Source: an uncultured Prochlorococcus sp. (GTDB lineage: Bacteria; Cyanobacteriota; Cyanobacteriia; PCC-6307; Cyanobiaceae). From it: DNA of 47,000 nucleotides. The position numbers and the translations under genes are program-made. The stretch lies in the NCBI GenBank assembly GCA_902564695.1, contig CACFCB010000007.1, forward strand, positions 1 through 47,000. The letters are read 5' to 3'. The notes under the pieces were generated by a model. That model saw only the letters and a list, made by a program, of their open reading frames with translations, did not search any database and was not told the origin of the DNA. Positions 9,975 to 17,906 of this stretch are shown piece after piece. Position 1 is the first letter of the stretch. Every line of letters begins with the position of its first letter.

Positions 9975-10787
9975 TTGCCGAAACTGCCGGCCATCCTAAC
10001 TCTTATTACAAGTCTAGTTCTTGGAGTTGGAGGGGTCTGGATTGCTTACAACGTCGATATGCTGCCGGAAGGCGCGAGCTTAAATGCTCCTGTTTATGAT
10101 GAGCTTTATCGAGTTCTATTTATTATTGGCTCCATACTTTTCATAGGTATGACTGCTTTAGTAATATATAGCCTTATACAATTTAGACGAAGACCCGATG
10201 AAACTGGTGATGGAATAGATTTAGAAGGGAACATCTCTCTAGAAATTTTCTGGACAGCAGTTCCTGCAATCGTTGTTTTATTTGTAGGTTTATATAGCTA
10301 CGATATTTATGATCGAATGGGTGGAATGCAACCTTTAATGCATGATCATAACAGTCAAATGGAGAGTCAATCTGAGAGGGTCTGGGGGGGAATTGGTTCA
10401 GGACCAATTGATACTTCATCAGTAAAAAATTCATCATCCTTACCAATTGAACTAACAGCAATGCAATTTGCTTTTATCTTTCATTATCCAAAAGGAGATA
10501 TCATTTCTGGCGAACTTCATGTTCCAATTGGAAGACAAATTAGTTTAAAAATGGAATCTAAAGATGTCATACATGCTTTTTGGGTTCCTCAATTTAGACT
10601 CAAACAAGATGTCATACCAGGCCAACCAACTATCTTAAATTTCACTCCAACCAAAGCAGGAAATTTTCCAATTATTTGTGCAGAGTTATGTGGTCCATAC
10701 CATGGTGGAATGAGATCAAATGTAATTGTTGATGAGCAAGAAGACTTTGACGCTTGGCTAAGAGAAAACTCTAAGGAAACAATTTAA
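9975..10787 (+). CDS. ctaC: Cytochrome c oxidase subunit II
   Basis: Subunit II of the aa3-type terminal oxidase, 270 aa. An N-terminal hydrophobic segment and a second one around 45-70 anchor it; the C-terminal cupredoxin domain accepts electrons from cytochrome c or plastocyanin. All CuA ligands are present: His200 (VIHAFWVPQF), then Cys235, Glu237, Cys239, His243 and Met246 in CAELCGPYHGGM. The start is a TTG at 9975, supported by AAGGAG at 9963-9968 with a 6-base spacer, one of the few clear Shine-Dalgarno sites in the window; no in-frame ATG fits. First gene of ctaC-ctaD-ctaE, 4 bases before ctaD. Confidence 0.95.
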   Translation: MPKLPAILTLITSLVLGVGGVWIAYNVDMLPEGASLNAPVYDELYRVLFIIGSILFIGMTALVIYSLIQFRRRPDETGDGIDLEGNISLEIFWTAVPAIVVLFVGLYSYDIYDRMGGMQPLMHDHNSQMESQSERVWGGIGSGPIDTSSVKNSSSLPIELTAMQFAFIFHYPKGDIISGELHVPIGRQISLKMESKDVIHAFWVPQFRLKQDVIPGQPTILNFTPTKAGNFPIICAELCGPYHGGMRSNVIVDEQEDFDAWLRENSKETI

Positions 10788-10791
10788 AATT

Positions 10792-12432
10792 ATGACTCTC
10801 TCCCTTAAACCTTCTAACTCTCCTCCAGATAAGCTTCAACCAACTGGATGGCTTAAATATCTTAGTTTTAGTCTTGATCATAAAGTCATAGGTCTTCAAT
10901 ATTTAGTTTGTGGTTTCTTGTTTTATTTAATTGGAGGATCACTTGCTGGGGCAATAAGGGTAGAGCTAACTAGCCCACTCTCAGATTTCATGCCAAGAGA
11001 GGTTTATAACCAAGTTCTTACTCTCCACGGGACCATCATGATTTTCTTATGGATCGTGCCTGTAGTAAATGGTGCTTTTGGAAACTATCTAATTCCTTTT
11101 TATGTAGGAGCAAGGGATATGGCCTTCCCACGACTAAATGCAGTTGCTTTTTGGCTAATACCTCCCTCGGGTTTGATGTTAATAACCAGCTATTTCATAA
11201 ATGGTGCAGCACAATCTGGTTGGACTGCGTATCCACCTTTGAGTATTACCACTCCTGCTGCAGGTCAAATCATTTGGATTTTAAGTGTCTTACTTTTAGG
11301 TGGAAGCTCAATTTTTGGTGGAATTAATTTCATCGCAACAATACTCAAATTAAGAAGACCAGGGCTTAAATTAATGCAATTACCAATGTATTGCTGGGCA
11401 ATGCTTGGTACAAGTATTCTTGTTGTTCTTTCAACTCCTGTTCTTGCTGGCACTTTAATCCTCTTAAGCTTTGACATCGTTGCTCATACCGGTTTCTTTA
11501 ATCCAAGTATTGGAGGAAATGTAATTGTTTATCAACATCTTTTTTGGTTTTACTCTCATCCTGCTGTTTATATCATGGTTTTACCTGCCTTTGGCTTGGT
11601 AAGTGAAATACTACCAATCCATAGTAGAAAACCCCTTTTTGGATATACAACAATGGTCTTCTCAATAATGGGTATAGTTGTTTTAGGTCTAGTTGTATGG
11701 GCCCATCATATGTTTACAAGTGGTACTCCTCCGTGGATGCGCTTATTTTTTACAATAGCTACAGCATTCATAGCTGTTCCCACAGGGATTAAGTTTTTTA
11801 ATTGGGTTGCAACTTTATGGGGAGGAAAAATTTCACTTAATTCTGCCATGCTATTTTCATGCGGATTTATTATTAACTTTGTTTTAGGCGGTATAACTGG
11901 CGTTGCTCTAGCTCAAGTGCCTTTTGATGTTCATGTGCACGACACCTATTTTGTTGTTGCTCATTTTCATTACATAGTCTATGGAGGTTCTGTTTTTGTT
12001 ATCTTTTCCTCGATTTATCATTGGTTCCCAAAATTCACAGGAAAAATGCTTAACGAAAACCTTGGAAGATTCCACTTCACTCTTACCTTTATAGGCTTTA
12101 ATCTTTGTTTCGCCCCTCAACACTGGTTAGGCTTAAATGGAATGCCAAGGAGAGTTGCAGAATATGATCCACAATTTCAACTAATTAACCAAATAAGTAG
12201 CTTTGGGGCCTTATTAATGGCACTCAGTACATTACCTTTTTTATGGAACGTTATTCAAAGCATTATCAAAGGGGTAGAAGCTGGAGACAATCCATGGGAA
12301 GCTCTTACTCCTGAGTGGCTAACAACTTCACCTCCTCCTGTTGAGAATTGGGAAGGTGAAGCTCCCCTTGTACTTGAACCATATGGTTATGGGGCAAAAG
12401 ATATAAATAAAACTCCGGAGCAAAGAAAATGA
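10792..12432 (+). CDS. ctaD: Cytochrome c oxidase subunit I (A2-type haem-copper oxidase)
   Basis: The catalytic subunit of the aa3 oxidase, 546 aa with about 12 membrane helices. Low-spin haem ligands are His79 (TLHGTIM) and His393, and the high-spin haem ligand is His391 (VAHFHY). CuB ligands are His256 (in YSHPAVY, with the cross-linked Tyr260) and His305-His306 (WAHHMF). The motif YSHPAV (254-259) in place of GHPEV places it in the A2 subgroup, which lacks the D-channel glutamate. Subunit III begins in the ATGA overlap at 12429. Respiratory use in plasma or thylakoid membrane is inferred from the family. Confidence 0.96.
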   Translation: MTLSLKPSNSPPDKLQPTGWLKYLSFSLDHKVIGLQYLVCGFLFYLIGGSLAGAIRVELTSPLSDFMPREVYNQVLTLHGTIMIFLWIVPVVNGAFGNYLIPFYVGARDMAFPRLNAVAFWLIPPSGLMLITSYFINGAAQSGWTAYPPLSITTPAAGQIIWILSVLLLGGSSIFGGINFIATILKLRRPGLKLMQLPMYCWAMLGTSILVVLSTPVLAGTLILLSFDIVAHTGFFNPSIGGNVIVYQHLFWFYSHPAVYIMVLPAFGLVSEILPIHSRKPLFGYTTMVFSIMGIVVLGLVVWAHHMFTSGTPPWMRLFFTIATAFIAVPTGIKFFNWVATLWGGKISLNSAMLFSCGFIINFVLGGITGVALAQVPFDVHVHDTYFVVAHFHYIVYGGSVFVIFSSIYHWFPKFTGKMLNENLGRFHFTLTFIGFNLCFAPQHWLGLNGMPRRVAEYDPQFQLINQISSFGALLMALSTLPFLWNVIQSIIKGVEAGDNPWEALTPEWLTTSPPPVENWEGEAPLVLEPYGYGAKDINKTPEQRK

Positions 12433-13034
12433 CATCAATCGTTCCAAAAGAGCAATCTTCAGAAAACAAAAAAGATCTTTCAGCTGAAGAACATGAGGAT
12501 TTTCGTTTATTTGGATTAATAGCTTTTTTAATTGCAGATGGTATGACATTTGCAGGATTTTTTGCTGCATATCTAACTTTTAAGGCAGTCAATCCAATAG
12601 GTCCAGATGCTATTTATGAACTAGAACTTCCTTTACCTACATTAAATACCGTTTTGCTTCTAGTTAGTAGCTTTACTTTTCATCGAGCTGGAAAATTTTT
12701 AGAAGAGAGTGAAGCGAAGCAATGTCAAAAATGGTTGCTCATTACGGGTGTTTTGGGAGTCGCATTTTTAATAAGCCAAATGTTTGAGTATTTTACTCTG
12801 CCTTTTGGATTGACGGATAACCTTTTTGCTAGCACTTTTTATACATTAACTGGCTTTCATGGCCTGCATGTGACACTTGGATCAATAATGATAATGATTA
12901 TTTGGTGGCAAACACGGATCCCAAATGGTCGAGTAAATAAACATAATAAGTTTCCGTTTGAAGCAGTAGAGCTCTATTGGCACTTCGTAGACGGGATTTG
13001 GGTCGTTTTATTCATCATCCTTTATCTGCTTTAA
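12429..13034 (+). CDS. ctaE: Cytochrome c oxidase subunit III
   Basis: Subunit III of the aa3 oxidase, 201 aa, the shorter five-helix form usual in cyanobacteria. After a charged N-terminus (EEHEDFRLFG) come hydrophobic helices, with FTLTGFHGLHVTLGS-like and VELYWHFVDGIWVVLF segments typical of the family. The ATG at 12429 overlaps the ctaD stop by four bases (ATGA), so the two are translationally coupled. A short palindrome sits at the stop codon but has no T-tract. The next gene, a cyAbrB regulator, begins 95 bases downstream and may or may not share the transcript. Confidence 0.95.
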   Translation: MTSIVPKEQSSENKKDLSAEEHEDFRLFGLIAFLIADGMTFAGFFAAYLTFKAVNPIGPDAIYELELPLPTLNTVLLLVSSFTFHRAGKFLEESEAKQCQKWLLITGVLGVAFLISQMFEYFTLPFGLTDNLFASTFYTLTGFHGLHVTLGSIMIMIIWWQTRIPNGRVNKHNKFPFEAVELYWHFVDGIWVVLFIILYLL

Positions 13035-13129
13035 GCAGTAAATATTAATACTAAGAAAGAAACTTTCAATTAATTTGTTGCCACAACTCCACTTATTGGT
13101 CAGAATTCAGTTAATTAAAACAGTCTGAA

Positions 13130-13486
13130 ATGCTTGTTGGAAAAGAACTCCTAGATAAAGCTAGATCTTTGAGCAATCGTCCAGAAGACGAAATTGCCAA
13201 AGGATGTGGTTATGTGGGACCAAGTGGCAGGGTTTTACGTAAAAGTTTTTATCGTGCTCTTGTTGAAGCCAAAGGTTATAAACTTCGCTCGAATGGTCCT
13301 GGTAGAGCTGGAAATAGATCTTCAAGAGGCAGACAAGCAGAATTCCGAACCAAAGTTCATGGGAATGGAAATCTTCTTATTGGTCATGCCTATACAAAAA
13401 AACTAGGCCTTGAACCTGGTCAAGAATTTCGTATTGATGTAAGAAAAGAATCCGGTGCAATAAGTTTGTTACCACTAAAAAAATGA
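13130..13486 (+). CDS. cyAbrB family transcriptional regulator
   Basis: A 118-aa cyanobacterial AbrB-like DNA-binding protein. The N-terminal half (MLVGKELLDKARSLSN, CGYVGPSGRVLRKSFYRALVEAKG) is the cyanobacteria-specific part. The C-terminal half (VHGNGNLLIGHAYTKKLGLEPGQEF) is the swapped-hairpin AbrB fold, which in this clade sits at the C-terminus. Proteins of this family are global regulators linked to carbon/nitrogen balance and act as dimers or tetramers. A basic linker (RAGNRSSRGRQAEF) lies between the halves. The ATG at 13130 fits. It stands between the oxidase operon and ribE; control of the oxidase genes by this protein is only a guess from position. Confidence 0.9.
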   Translation: MLVGKELLDKARSLSNRPEDEIAKGCGYVGPSGRVLRKSFYRALVEAKGYKLRSNGPGRAGNRSSRGRQAEFRTKVHGNGNLLIGHAYTKKLGLEPGQEFRIDVRKESGAISLLPLKK

Positions 13487-13524
13487 TAGTTCTCTTACAA
13501 AAAATTACTAAATCATAGTTACTA

Positions 13525-14178
13525 TTACGTCCAACCTTGCTCACTAAGCCACTGGGAGCTAATAATTTGATTATGTTGACGAATAGAATCTTTATTTTTG
13601 TTCAAAAGTTTTTCAGCATATTTAGCCATCAAATCAACTTCCAAATTAACCATCTCACCAATATGTAAAAACTTCAAACATGTATTAGACCAAGTATGAG
13701 GTATAACGGCTACCGAAAACTCGCAGCCGTTATCAAATATCTCTGAAATAGTCAAACTAATTCCATTAAGGCTAATACTTGCTTTATCACACATATATCT
13801 ACAGAACTTTGAATCATTCCATGAAACTTTAAGATTCCAAGAGTTTTTTAAATTTTCAATTGAAACAACTTTACCCACCCCATCTATATGTCCACTAACG
13901 ATATGACCTCCCAAGCGGTCTGACAGACGTAAAGCTGGCTCAAGATTTACACAACCATTTTTCTGAGCTTTTTCTGCAAGATTTGTTTTTTGAAGAGTCT
14001 CCTCACTGATATTGGCCAAAAAAGAATCATTCATCAATTCTGAAACTGTTAAACAAACTCCATCAACAGAAACACTATCACCGAGTTGCAATGGAGAAAA
14101 AGGCTTACACCCATCAACAATTACCCCTAAACTATTTTTTTTTATCGTTCCAATAGACTGAATTAAGCCAGTAAACAT
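13525..14178 (-). CDS. ribE: Riboflavin synthase, alpha subunit
   Basis: Riboflavin synthase of 217 aa, which dismutates two 6,7-dimethyl-8-ribityllumazine molecules into riboflavin. It opens with the invariant MFTGLIQSIGTI. The two tandem lumazine-binding barrels each carry the family pattern: GDSVSVDGVCLTV in repeat 1 and the ASISLNGISLTI segment in repeat 2, with GGHIVSGHIDGVG at the junction. The C-terminus (LNKNKDSIRQHNQ) is the trimerising helix region. ATG at 14178. The ~124 AT-rich bases upstream show nothing further. It converges with the cyAbrB gene. Confidence 0.95.
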   Translation of the reverse strand: MFTGLIQSIGTIKKNSLGVIVDGCKPFSPLQLGDSVSVDGVCLTVSELMNDSFLANISEETLQKTNLAEKAQKNGCVNLEPALRLSDRLGGHIVSGHIDGVGKVVSIENLKNSWNLKVSWNDSKFCRYMCDKASISLNGISLTISEIFDNGCEFSVAVIPHTWSNTCLKFLHIGEMVNLEVDLMAKYAEKLLNKNKDSIRQHNQIISSQWLSEQGWT

Positions 14179-14302
14179 TATTACTCTTACAACTCTTCGA
14201 ATAATAGTTATAGTAGTAGATAATGTCTTTAAAAGTATATTTGAATTTTAAATTAAGTTCAAGAAGTATCAAAGCTCTTTAAAAATCTCTCTGACTTACT
14301 AA

Positions 14303-15304
14303 TTATGAATTATTCCAATAATAAGCTAACTTTTTTTGGTCCTCTAACTTCAATATAGGCAATGACCAACAATTTTCCCATAAACTTTCGTTTATTGAAA
14401 ACTTAGATTGATTCATTTGAGAGAGAGATATACTATTTCTACTTAAATGTGAAAAAGTCGTTGGTGGAAAAAATCCTTTTTGTAAGACACGTCTCGAATA
14501 AGGTGGCCCCCAAAGATTATCAAACCAATCCAAAGGGAAAGGTTCTGGAGATAATATTGGAGAAGCAAGAACTGTCCAATTCAATGGACTACCCTCATTA
14601 GGAAAAATAATAGACAATCGAGGGTCTCTAACAAGACTTTCAATACAATTTGATAAAGGTAAAATTGCTGCCCTAGCTCTACCTGAAACGACCCAATTCA
14701 AAGCATTACGATCATCAAATGACTTGGCTTGACGCTTTAGTTTTGAGAAGTCTTTCAAAAAGCCTAATTTTTGAGCAATTGAAATCAAAAGATATGGACT
14801 ATTGGGAAATATTATTTGATCTGTTAGAGCACTTGAGAAAATAACTTCCCAAGAATTTTTATTTTTTAATGCTAAAGAATCTTCATTTCTCAAAACCATC
14901 ACCCAAGGACTAACTGCTAAAGGGAAAATTCTATTTTTATAATCTTCACCTAATCCCTCCAAAAAAGAGCTTGCCTGCTTACTTAAATTTGGCCTGATAC
15001 TATCTGCTTTTATTTGTTTAAGAGATCTATAAGGTAAATCAGATATCCATCCATCATTTAAAACTAACAAATCACTTTTTTCCTGAAGAGTAGACTTGTA
15101 AGGGGATTTTTTTAATTCAATATTTTCTATTTCGTCAAATTTCCAAGCTGTTGATAAGCAATCTACAAATTCACTTGGGAAGGTATTAGCAACCCCTCTC
15201 AAAGCCAATCTTTTTGAAGAAATTGAGCAACCTGATAAGACAAAAAGAGAAGAGATTAACCCATACTTTATAAAGTTCCTTCTTCCAAATTTTTCAGTCT
15301 CCAT
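14303..15304 (-). CDS. Putative Tat-exported lipoprotein, periplasmic substrate-binding-like
   Basis: A 333-aa exported protein. The N-terminus has a twin-arginine motif (GRRNFIK), a hydrophobic stretch and a lipobox-like LSGC, so it is probably exported and lipid-anchored. The body resembles bacterial solute-binding proteins of the polyamine type (SDLLVLNDGWISDLPYRSLKQI, LAVSPWVMVLRNE), but the similarity is weak and no transporter partner is adjacent, so a ligand cannot be named. I chose the ATG at 15304, one base after the upstream stop; a TTG at 15313 is also open but has a worse-spaced AAGG. It is likely co-transcribed with the UPF0284 gene. Confidence 0.7.
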   Translation of the reverse strand: METEKFGRRNFIKYGLISSLFVLSGCSISSKRLALRGVANTFPSEFVDCLSTAWKFDEIENIELKKSPYKSTLQEKSDLLVLNDGWISDLPYRSLKQIKADSIRPNLSKQASSFLEGLGEDYKNRIFPLAVSPWVMVLRNEDSLALKNKNSWEVIFSSALTDQIIFPNSPYLLISIAQKLGFLKDFSKLKRQAKSFDDRNALNWVVSGRARAAILPLSNCIESLVRDPRLSIIFPNEGSPLNWTVLASPILSPEPFPLDWFDNLWGPPYSRRVLQKGFFPPTTFSHLSRNSISLSQMNQSKFSINESLWENCWSLPILKLEDQKKLAYYWNNS

Positions 15305-15305
15305 A

Positions 15306-16505
15306 TTAATCAATTACCTTAAAAGTTTCTTTATCTTTTTTCTTCAATAGATTACTTACCTCCCGATCACAATTCTTAATCATATCTTTTTTAGTCATGC
15401 CATTAATTTGTGCAAGTAAAGATAAGGCACCTGCACCCACGCCTTCTTTGATATGTCCAATTTCATAATCTCGAAGAACTTTTTGCGTACTATCATTAAA
15501 TCTAAGTCCACTAGCTAAACCAAAGATATTAACTTTAAAATGTGTAGCAACATGATTCATTAAATGAACAAAAGAATTTCTTTTTTTTGAAGTAGGAAGT
15601 GTCTCCTCCACTAACCAAGAAGTAGTCCCTATTAAAGTTTTTTCTACAAATTGAGAGCGCAATTCAGGTTGGATTTCATTTAATGCTAAAGATAATATTG
15701 CCAACATCTGACAACCTCCTCCTAGTAAAATTTCTTGCCCCGCCTCTCTTGCTCCCATCAAAAGACCAACTGCAATCGGCTGAAATGGATCACCAACTGC
15801 AGCCATAAGATCAATTGAAGAGGGATTCTTCTTTAATTTTGCTGCTTTTAATCCTTGTTTTACTAATTTTATTTTTAATTCTGATGGCGGATTTATATTG
15901 CTTCCGCTTATAAGACCATTAACATTCATTCCTAATCCAGTTAAAACAGCAAAAGCTGTAGTTGTACCACCTGGAACACATTCAGTGATCAAAAGAGGTT
16001 CTTTTAATTTTTTCCCTATCTGAAAACCACCATCAAGCAAAAGCTTGACTCTACTATCGTCCATTGCATTACCTGAACTCAAACATCTAGCAGGACCCAT
16101 ATCTGGCGATTCAAGACAAACATGTCGAAAGGGTGGTCTCTGAAGTAGTCCTGAACTAATAACGATCGGCTTGAGTTTTAAAAACCTTGAAGCAACATAA
16201 CTAATTAGAGCAGGGGAGACACCCGCTGGCAATGGGGGCAAAGGCCATCTTTTTGCCCCCATTGGGCCTCTCAATAAGAGTTCAGCATCTGCAACAGCTG
16301 TATAACGTCTAGCAATCGGAGTTAATCCAGCGGAGGATATTCCTTCAATCTCTGCGGTTTGAGATCCAGCAAGGATTAAAAAGAAAGCTACATTCATAGG
16401 ATTTTTTTGCCAACTTTTTACTCTTTTATCAATCATTATTTTCTGAATACCTTCCCCAAAAGCTAATACTCCCGAAGGCAATAAAACGTAGTGGTCTCCT
16501 AGCAT
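15306..16505 (-). CDS. UPF0284 family protein, CobT-like (nicotinate-nucleotide phosphoribosyltransferase-related)
   Basis: A 399-aa protein of the UPF0284 group, distantly related to CobT, the enzyme that activates the lower-ligand base in cobamide synthesis. Recognisable parts are AGLTPIARRYTAVADAELL, LPPLPAGVSPALIS, ESPDMGPARCLSSGNAM, TECVPGGTTTAF and the Gly-rich LGGGCQMLAIL. Cyanobacteria of this kind make pseudocobalamin, so a lower-ligand role is plausible but unproven. The ATG at 16505 is 6 bases from the upstream stop. A second ATG at 16436 (MIDKRVKSWQ) would remove 23 residues and may be the true start, because the conserved block begins after it. Confidence 0.82.
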   Translation of the reverse strand: MLGDHYVLLPSGVLAFGEGIQKIMIDKRVKSWQKNPMNVAFFLILAGSQTAEIEGISSAGLTPIARRYTAVADAELLLRGPMGAKRWPLPPLPAGVSPALISYVASRFLKLKPIVISSGLLQRPPFRHVCLESPDMGPARCLSSGNAMDDSRVKLLLDGGFQIGKKLKEPLLITECVPGGTTTAFAVLTGLGMNVNGLISGSNINPPSELKIKLVKQGLKAAKLKKNPSSIDLMAAVGDPFQPIAVGLLMGAREAGQEILLGGGCQMLAILSLALNEIQPELRSQFVEKTLIGTTSWLVEETLPTSKKRNSFVHLMNHVATHFKVNIFGLASGLRFNDSTQKVLRDYEIGHIKEGVGAGALSLLAQINGMTKKDMIKNCDREVSNLLKKKDKETFKVID

Positions 16506-16511
16506 GAATTC

Positions 16512-17198
16512 TTAATTAGATTCAAGAGAAATTAAATTATCCAATAAAGTGGGAGGGGCTGGCATAGAGGATTTAAGTCTGGGGAAAATCCAATATGCCA
16601 AAGCGTGTAAACAAAGAACGTAAACAATTTCTTGAATTATGACTAAAGCTAGTGCAACTATCTGAACTTGCGTTATGTCAGGAGTAAACGGAAAATTGAA
16701 CATATCTATTATTTTCTCGAGTAATGCTGCTCCAGCTCGAGTAATAATAACCCATAAATTCTCACCAACTAAAATAGATAAAACAAATACCCTAACTAGA
16801 AAACCCATTGTTCCAATTGAGACACCAACGCTCCAACTCAACCACCAACTCCAACCTTTTAGCCAACTATATCCCAACCACAAGGAAAGTAAGCCATAAG
16901 GAAAAAGAACCAAAGGTCCTCTCAACGGACCCATTAAAGCAGCTAACAACATCACACAAATCACTACTCCTTCAATACCTGTTTTAGTACCTCTACGAAT
17001 CTGCAGAAGAGCCAGAGGCAATGGTAAAGCAAGACGAAAAACCGCTCCACCGATAGGTAGATAATAAAGAGCTATCCAAATCAAAGAAGTTGAAGCAGCT
17101 AAATATGAAGACTCAACAATTTTCAATGCCTTCCTTTTGCTTAGAGGAACTTTATGAAACGAGCTATTTTTTGGAAGTTTTTTATTTTCTAGGTTCAA
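16512..17198 (-). CDS. Integral membrane protein, DUF2232-like
   Basis: A 228-aa polytopic membrane protein, probably of the DUF2232 group found in cyanobacteria and Gram-positives; function unknown. A basic N-terminus (KVPLSKRKALKIVESSY) precedes six or so hydrophobic segments, including WIALYYLPIGGAVFRLALP and LMGPLRGPLVLFPYGLLSLW. The start is a TTG at 17198, five bases after the upstream lipoprotein stop. The chain topA, lipoprotein, this gene, UPF0284 and Tat lipoprotein has gaps of only a few bases and looks like one operon. Related proteins have been linked to secretion or lipid steps elsewhere, which I would not transfer here. Confidence 0.75.
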   Translation of the reverse strand: MNLENKKLPKNSSFHKVPLSKRKALKIVESSYLAASTSLIWIALYYLPIGGAVFRLALPLPLALLQIRRGTKTGIEGVVICVMLLAALMGPLRGPLVLFPYGLLSLWLGYSWLKGWSWWLSWSVGVSIGTMGFLVRVFVLSILVGENLWVIITRAGAALLEKIIDMFNFPFTPDITQVQIVALALVIIQEIVYVLCLHALAYWIFPRLKSSMPAPPTLLDNLISLESN

Positions 17199-17203
17199 AG
17201 TTC

Positions 17204-17692
17204 TTATCTTTTTAAAGATGTATTTTTAAGCATACTTTTCTCATCGAAACGTTCAATCTTTTCAACCTCAAACTGAACACCTGCTTTTCTTAAAGCTTTT
17301 GTAACTGTCTCAGCCGGTGCCGAAGGATCCGCACCTGATAACCTCAAAATAATTCTATAAGGCTGTGGATTAAATATTACCTTCTTTAAGGATTTATTTG
17401 ATTTCTGAACAAGCTTATCATTTTTTAATATTGTCTGTTCTTCTACAATTTTAACTTTAACTTGATCAATTAACTTTCTCTCGCTATTCGGGCTTAATTT
17501 ATTTTTTTGTATTTCATTTAGTTTATTATCTTCTTTACTAGTATCTAAAGAGCTTGTTAAATTTTTTTTAATATCAAAGCTATTTTCTAGTTTTTCACCA
17601 ATCACAGTATTTGAACATGATTGTAAAGGTAAAAATATAAATATTAGCAAAAACTTAATGACAGTTTTATCAATTAATCTTAAAAAATTCAA
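17204..17692 (-). CDS. Hypothetical lipoprotein
   Basis: A 162-aa protein with an N-terminal hydrophobic segment ending in a lipobox (LPLQSCS), so probably lipid-anchored. A Lys/Asn/Ser-rich linker of about 75 residues follows. Then comes a compact C-terminal domain (about 108-155: YRIILRLSGADPSAPAETVTKALRKAG and FEVEKIERF) that looks like a small alpha/beta fold. I do not recognise a named family. The start is a TTG at 17692, five bases from the stop of the frame-corrected topA reading frame (17697). That tight junction suggests the extended topA frame is the natural upstream gene end. Confidence 0.68.
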   Translation of the reverse strand: MNFLRLIDKTVIKFLLIFIFLPLQSCSNTVIGEKLENSFDIKKNLTSSLDTSKEDNKLNEIQKNKLSPNSERKLIDQVKVKIVEEQTILKNDKLVQKSNKSLKKVIFNPQPYRIILRLSGADPSAPAETVTKALRKAGVQFEVEKIERFDEKSMLKNTSLKR

Positions 17693-17696
17693 AAGT

Positions 17697-17906
17697 CTAT
17701 TTGGTTTTAATAACTCTTACTTTACTAGCTCGTAGACGTCCGGTTTTAGTTGTAGATGGCTTTTTCGAAGTGCTTGTTTTTTTAGCTGAAGTTGAATCCG
17801 AAACTTTCTTGGCTGATGTAGTAGTCTTTTTCGAAGTGCTTGTTTTTTTAGCTGAAGTTGAATCCGAAACTTTCTTGGCTGATTTAGTAGTCTTTTTTGA
17901 AGTGCT
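17697..17906 (-). other. Probable out-of-frame continuation of topA: Lys/Ser/Thr-rich tail
   Basis: Read one base out of phase with topA, this stretch is open for 69 codons and encodes a basic tail built of two near-identical 22-residue units (TSAKKVSDSTSAKKTSTSKK type), then KTGRLRASKVRVIKTK and TAG. Its composition matches the Lys-rich end of TopA itself. It stops four bases before the next gene. Joining it needs minus one (or plus two) bases in the T8 run at 17906-17913 of the plus strand. Confidence 0.75.
17761..17892 (-). repeat. Tandem 66-bp repeat in the topA tail
   Basis: Two consecutive 66-bp units (17761-17826 and 17827-17892) differ at one position (17818 versus 17884). A diverged partial third unit continues to about 17917 and has one extra base in its homopolymer run relative to the other two. 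The period is a whole number of codons (22), as expected of a coding repeat. Confidence 0.9.

Noticed and set aside
13022-13036. Small palindrome at the ctaE stop as terminator
   Set aside because: The stem is only about 5 bp and no T-tract follows.
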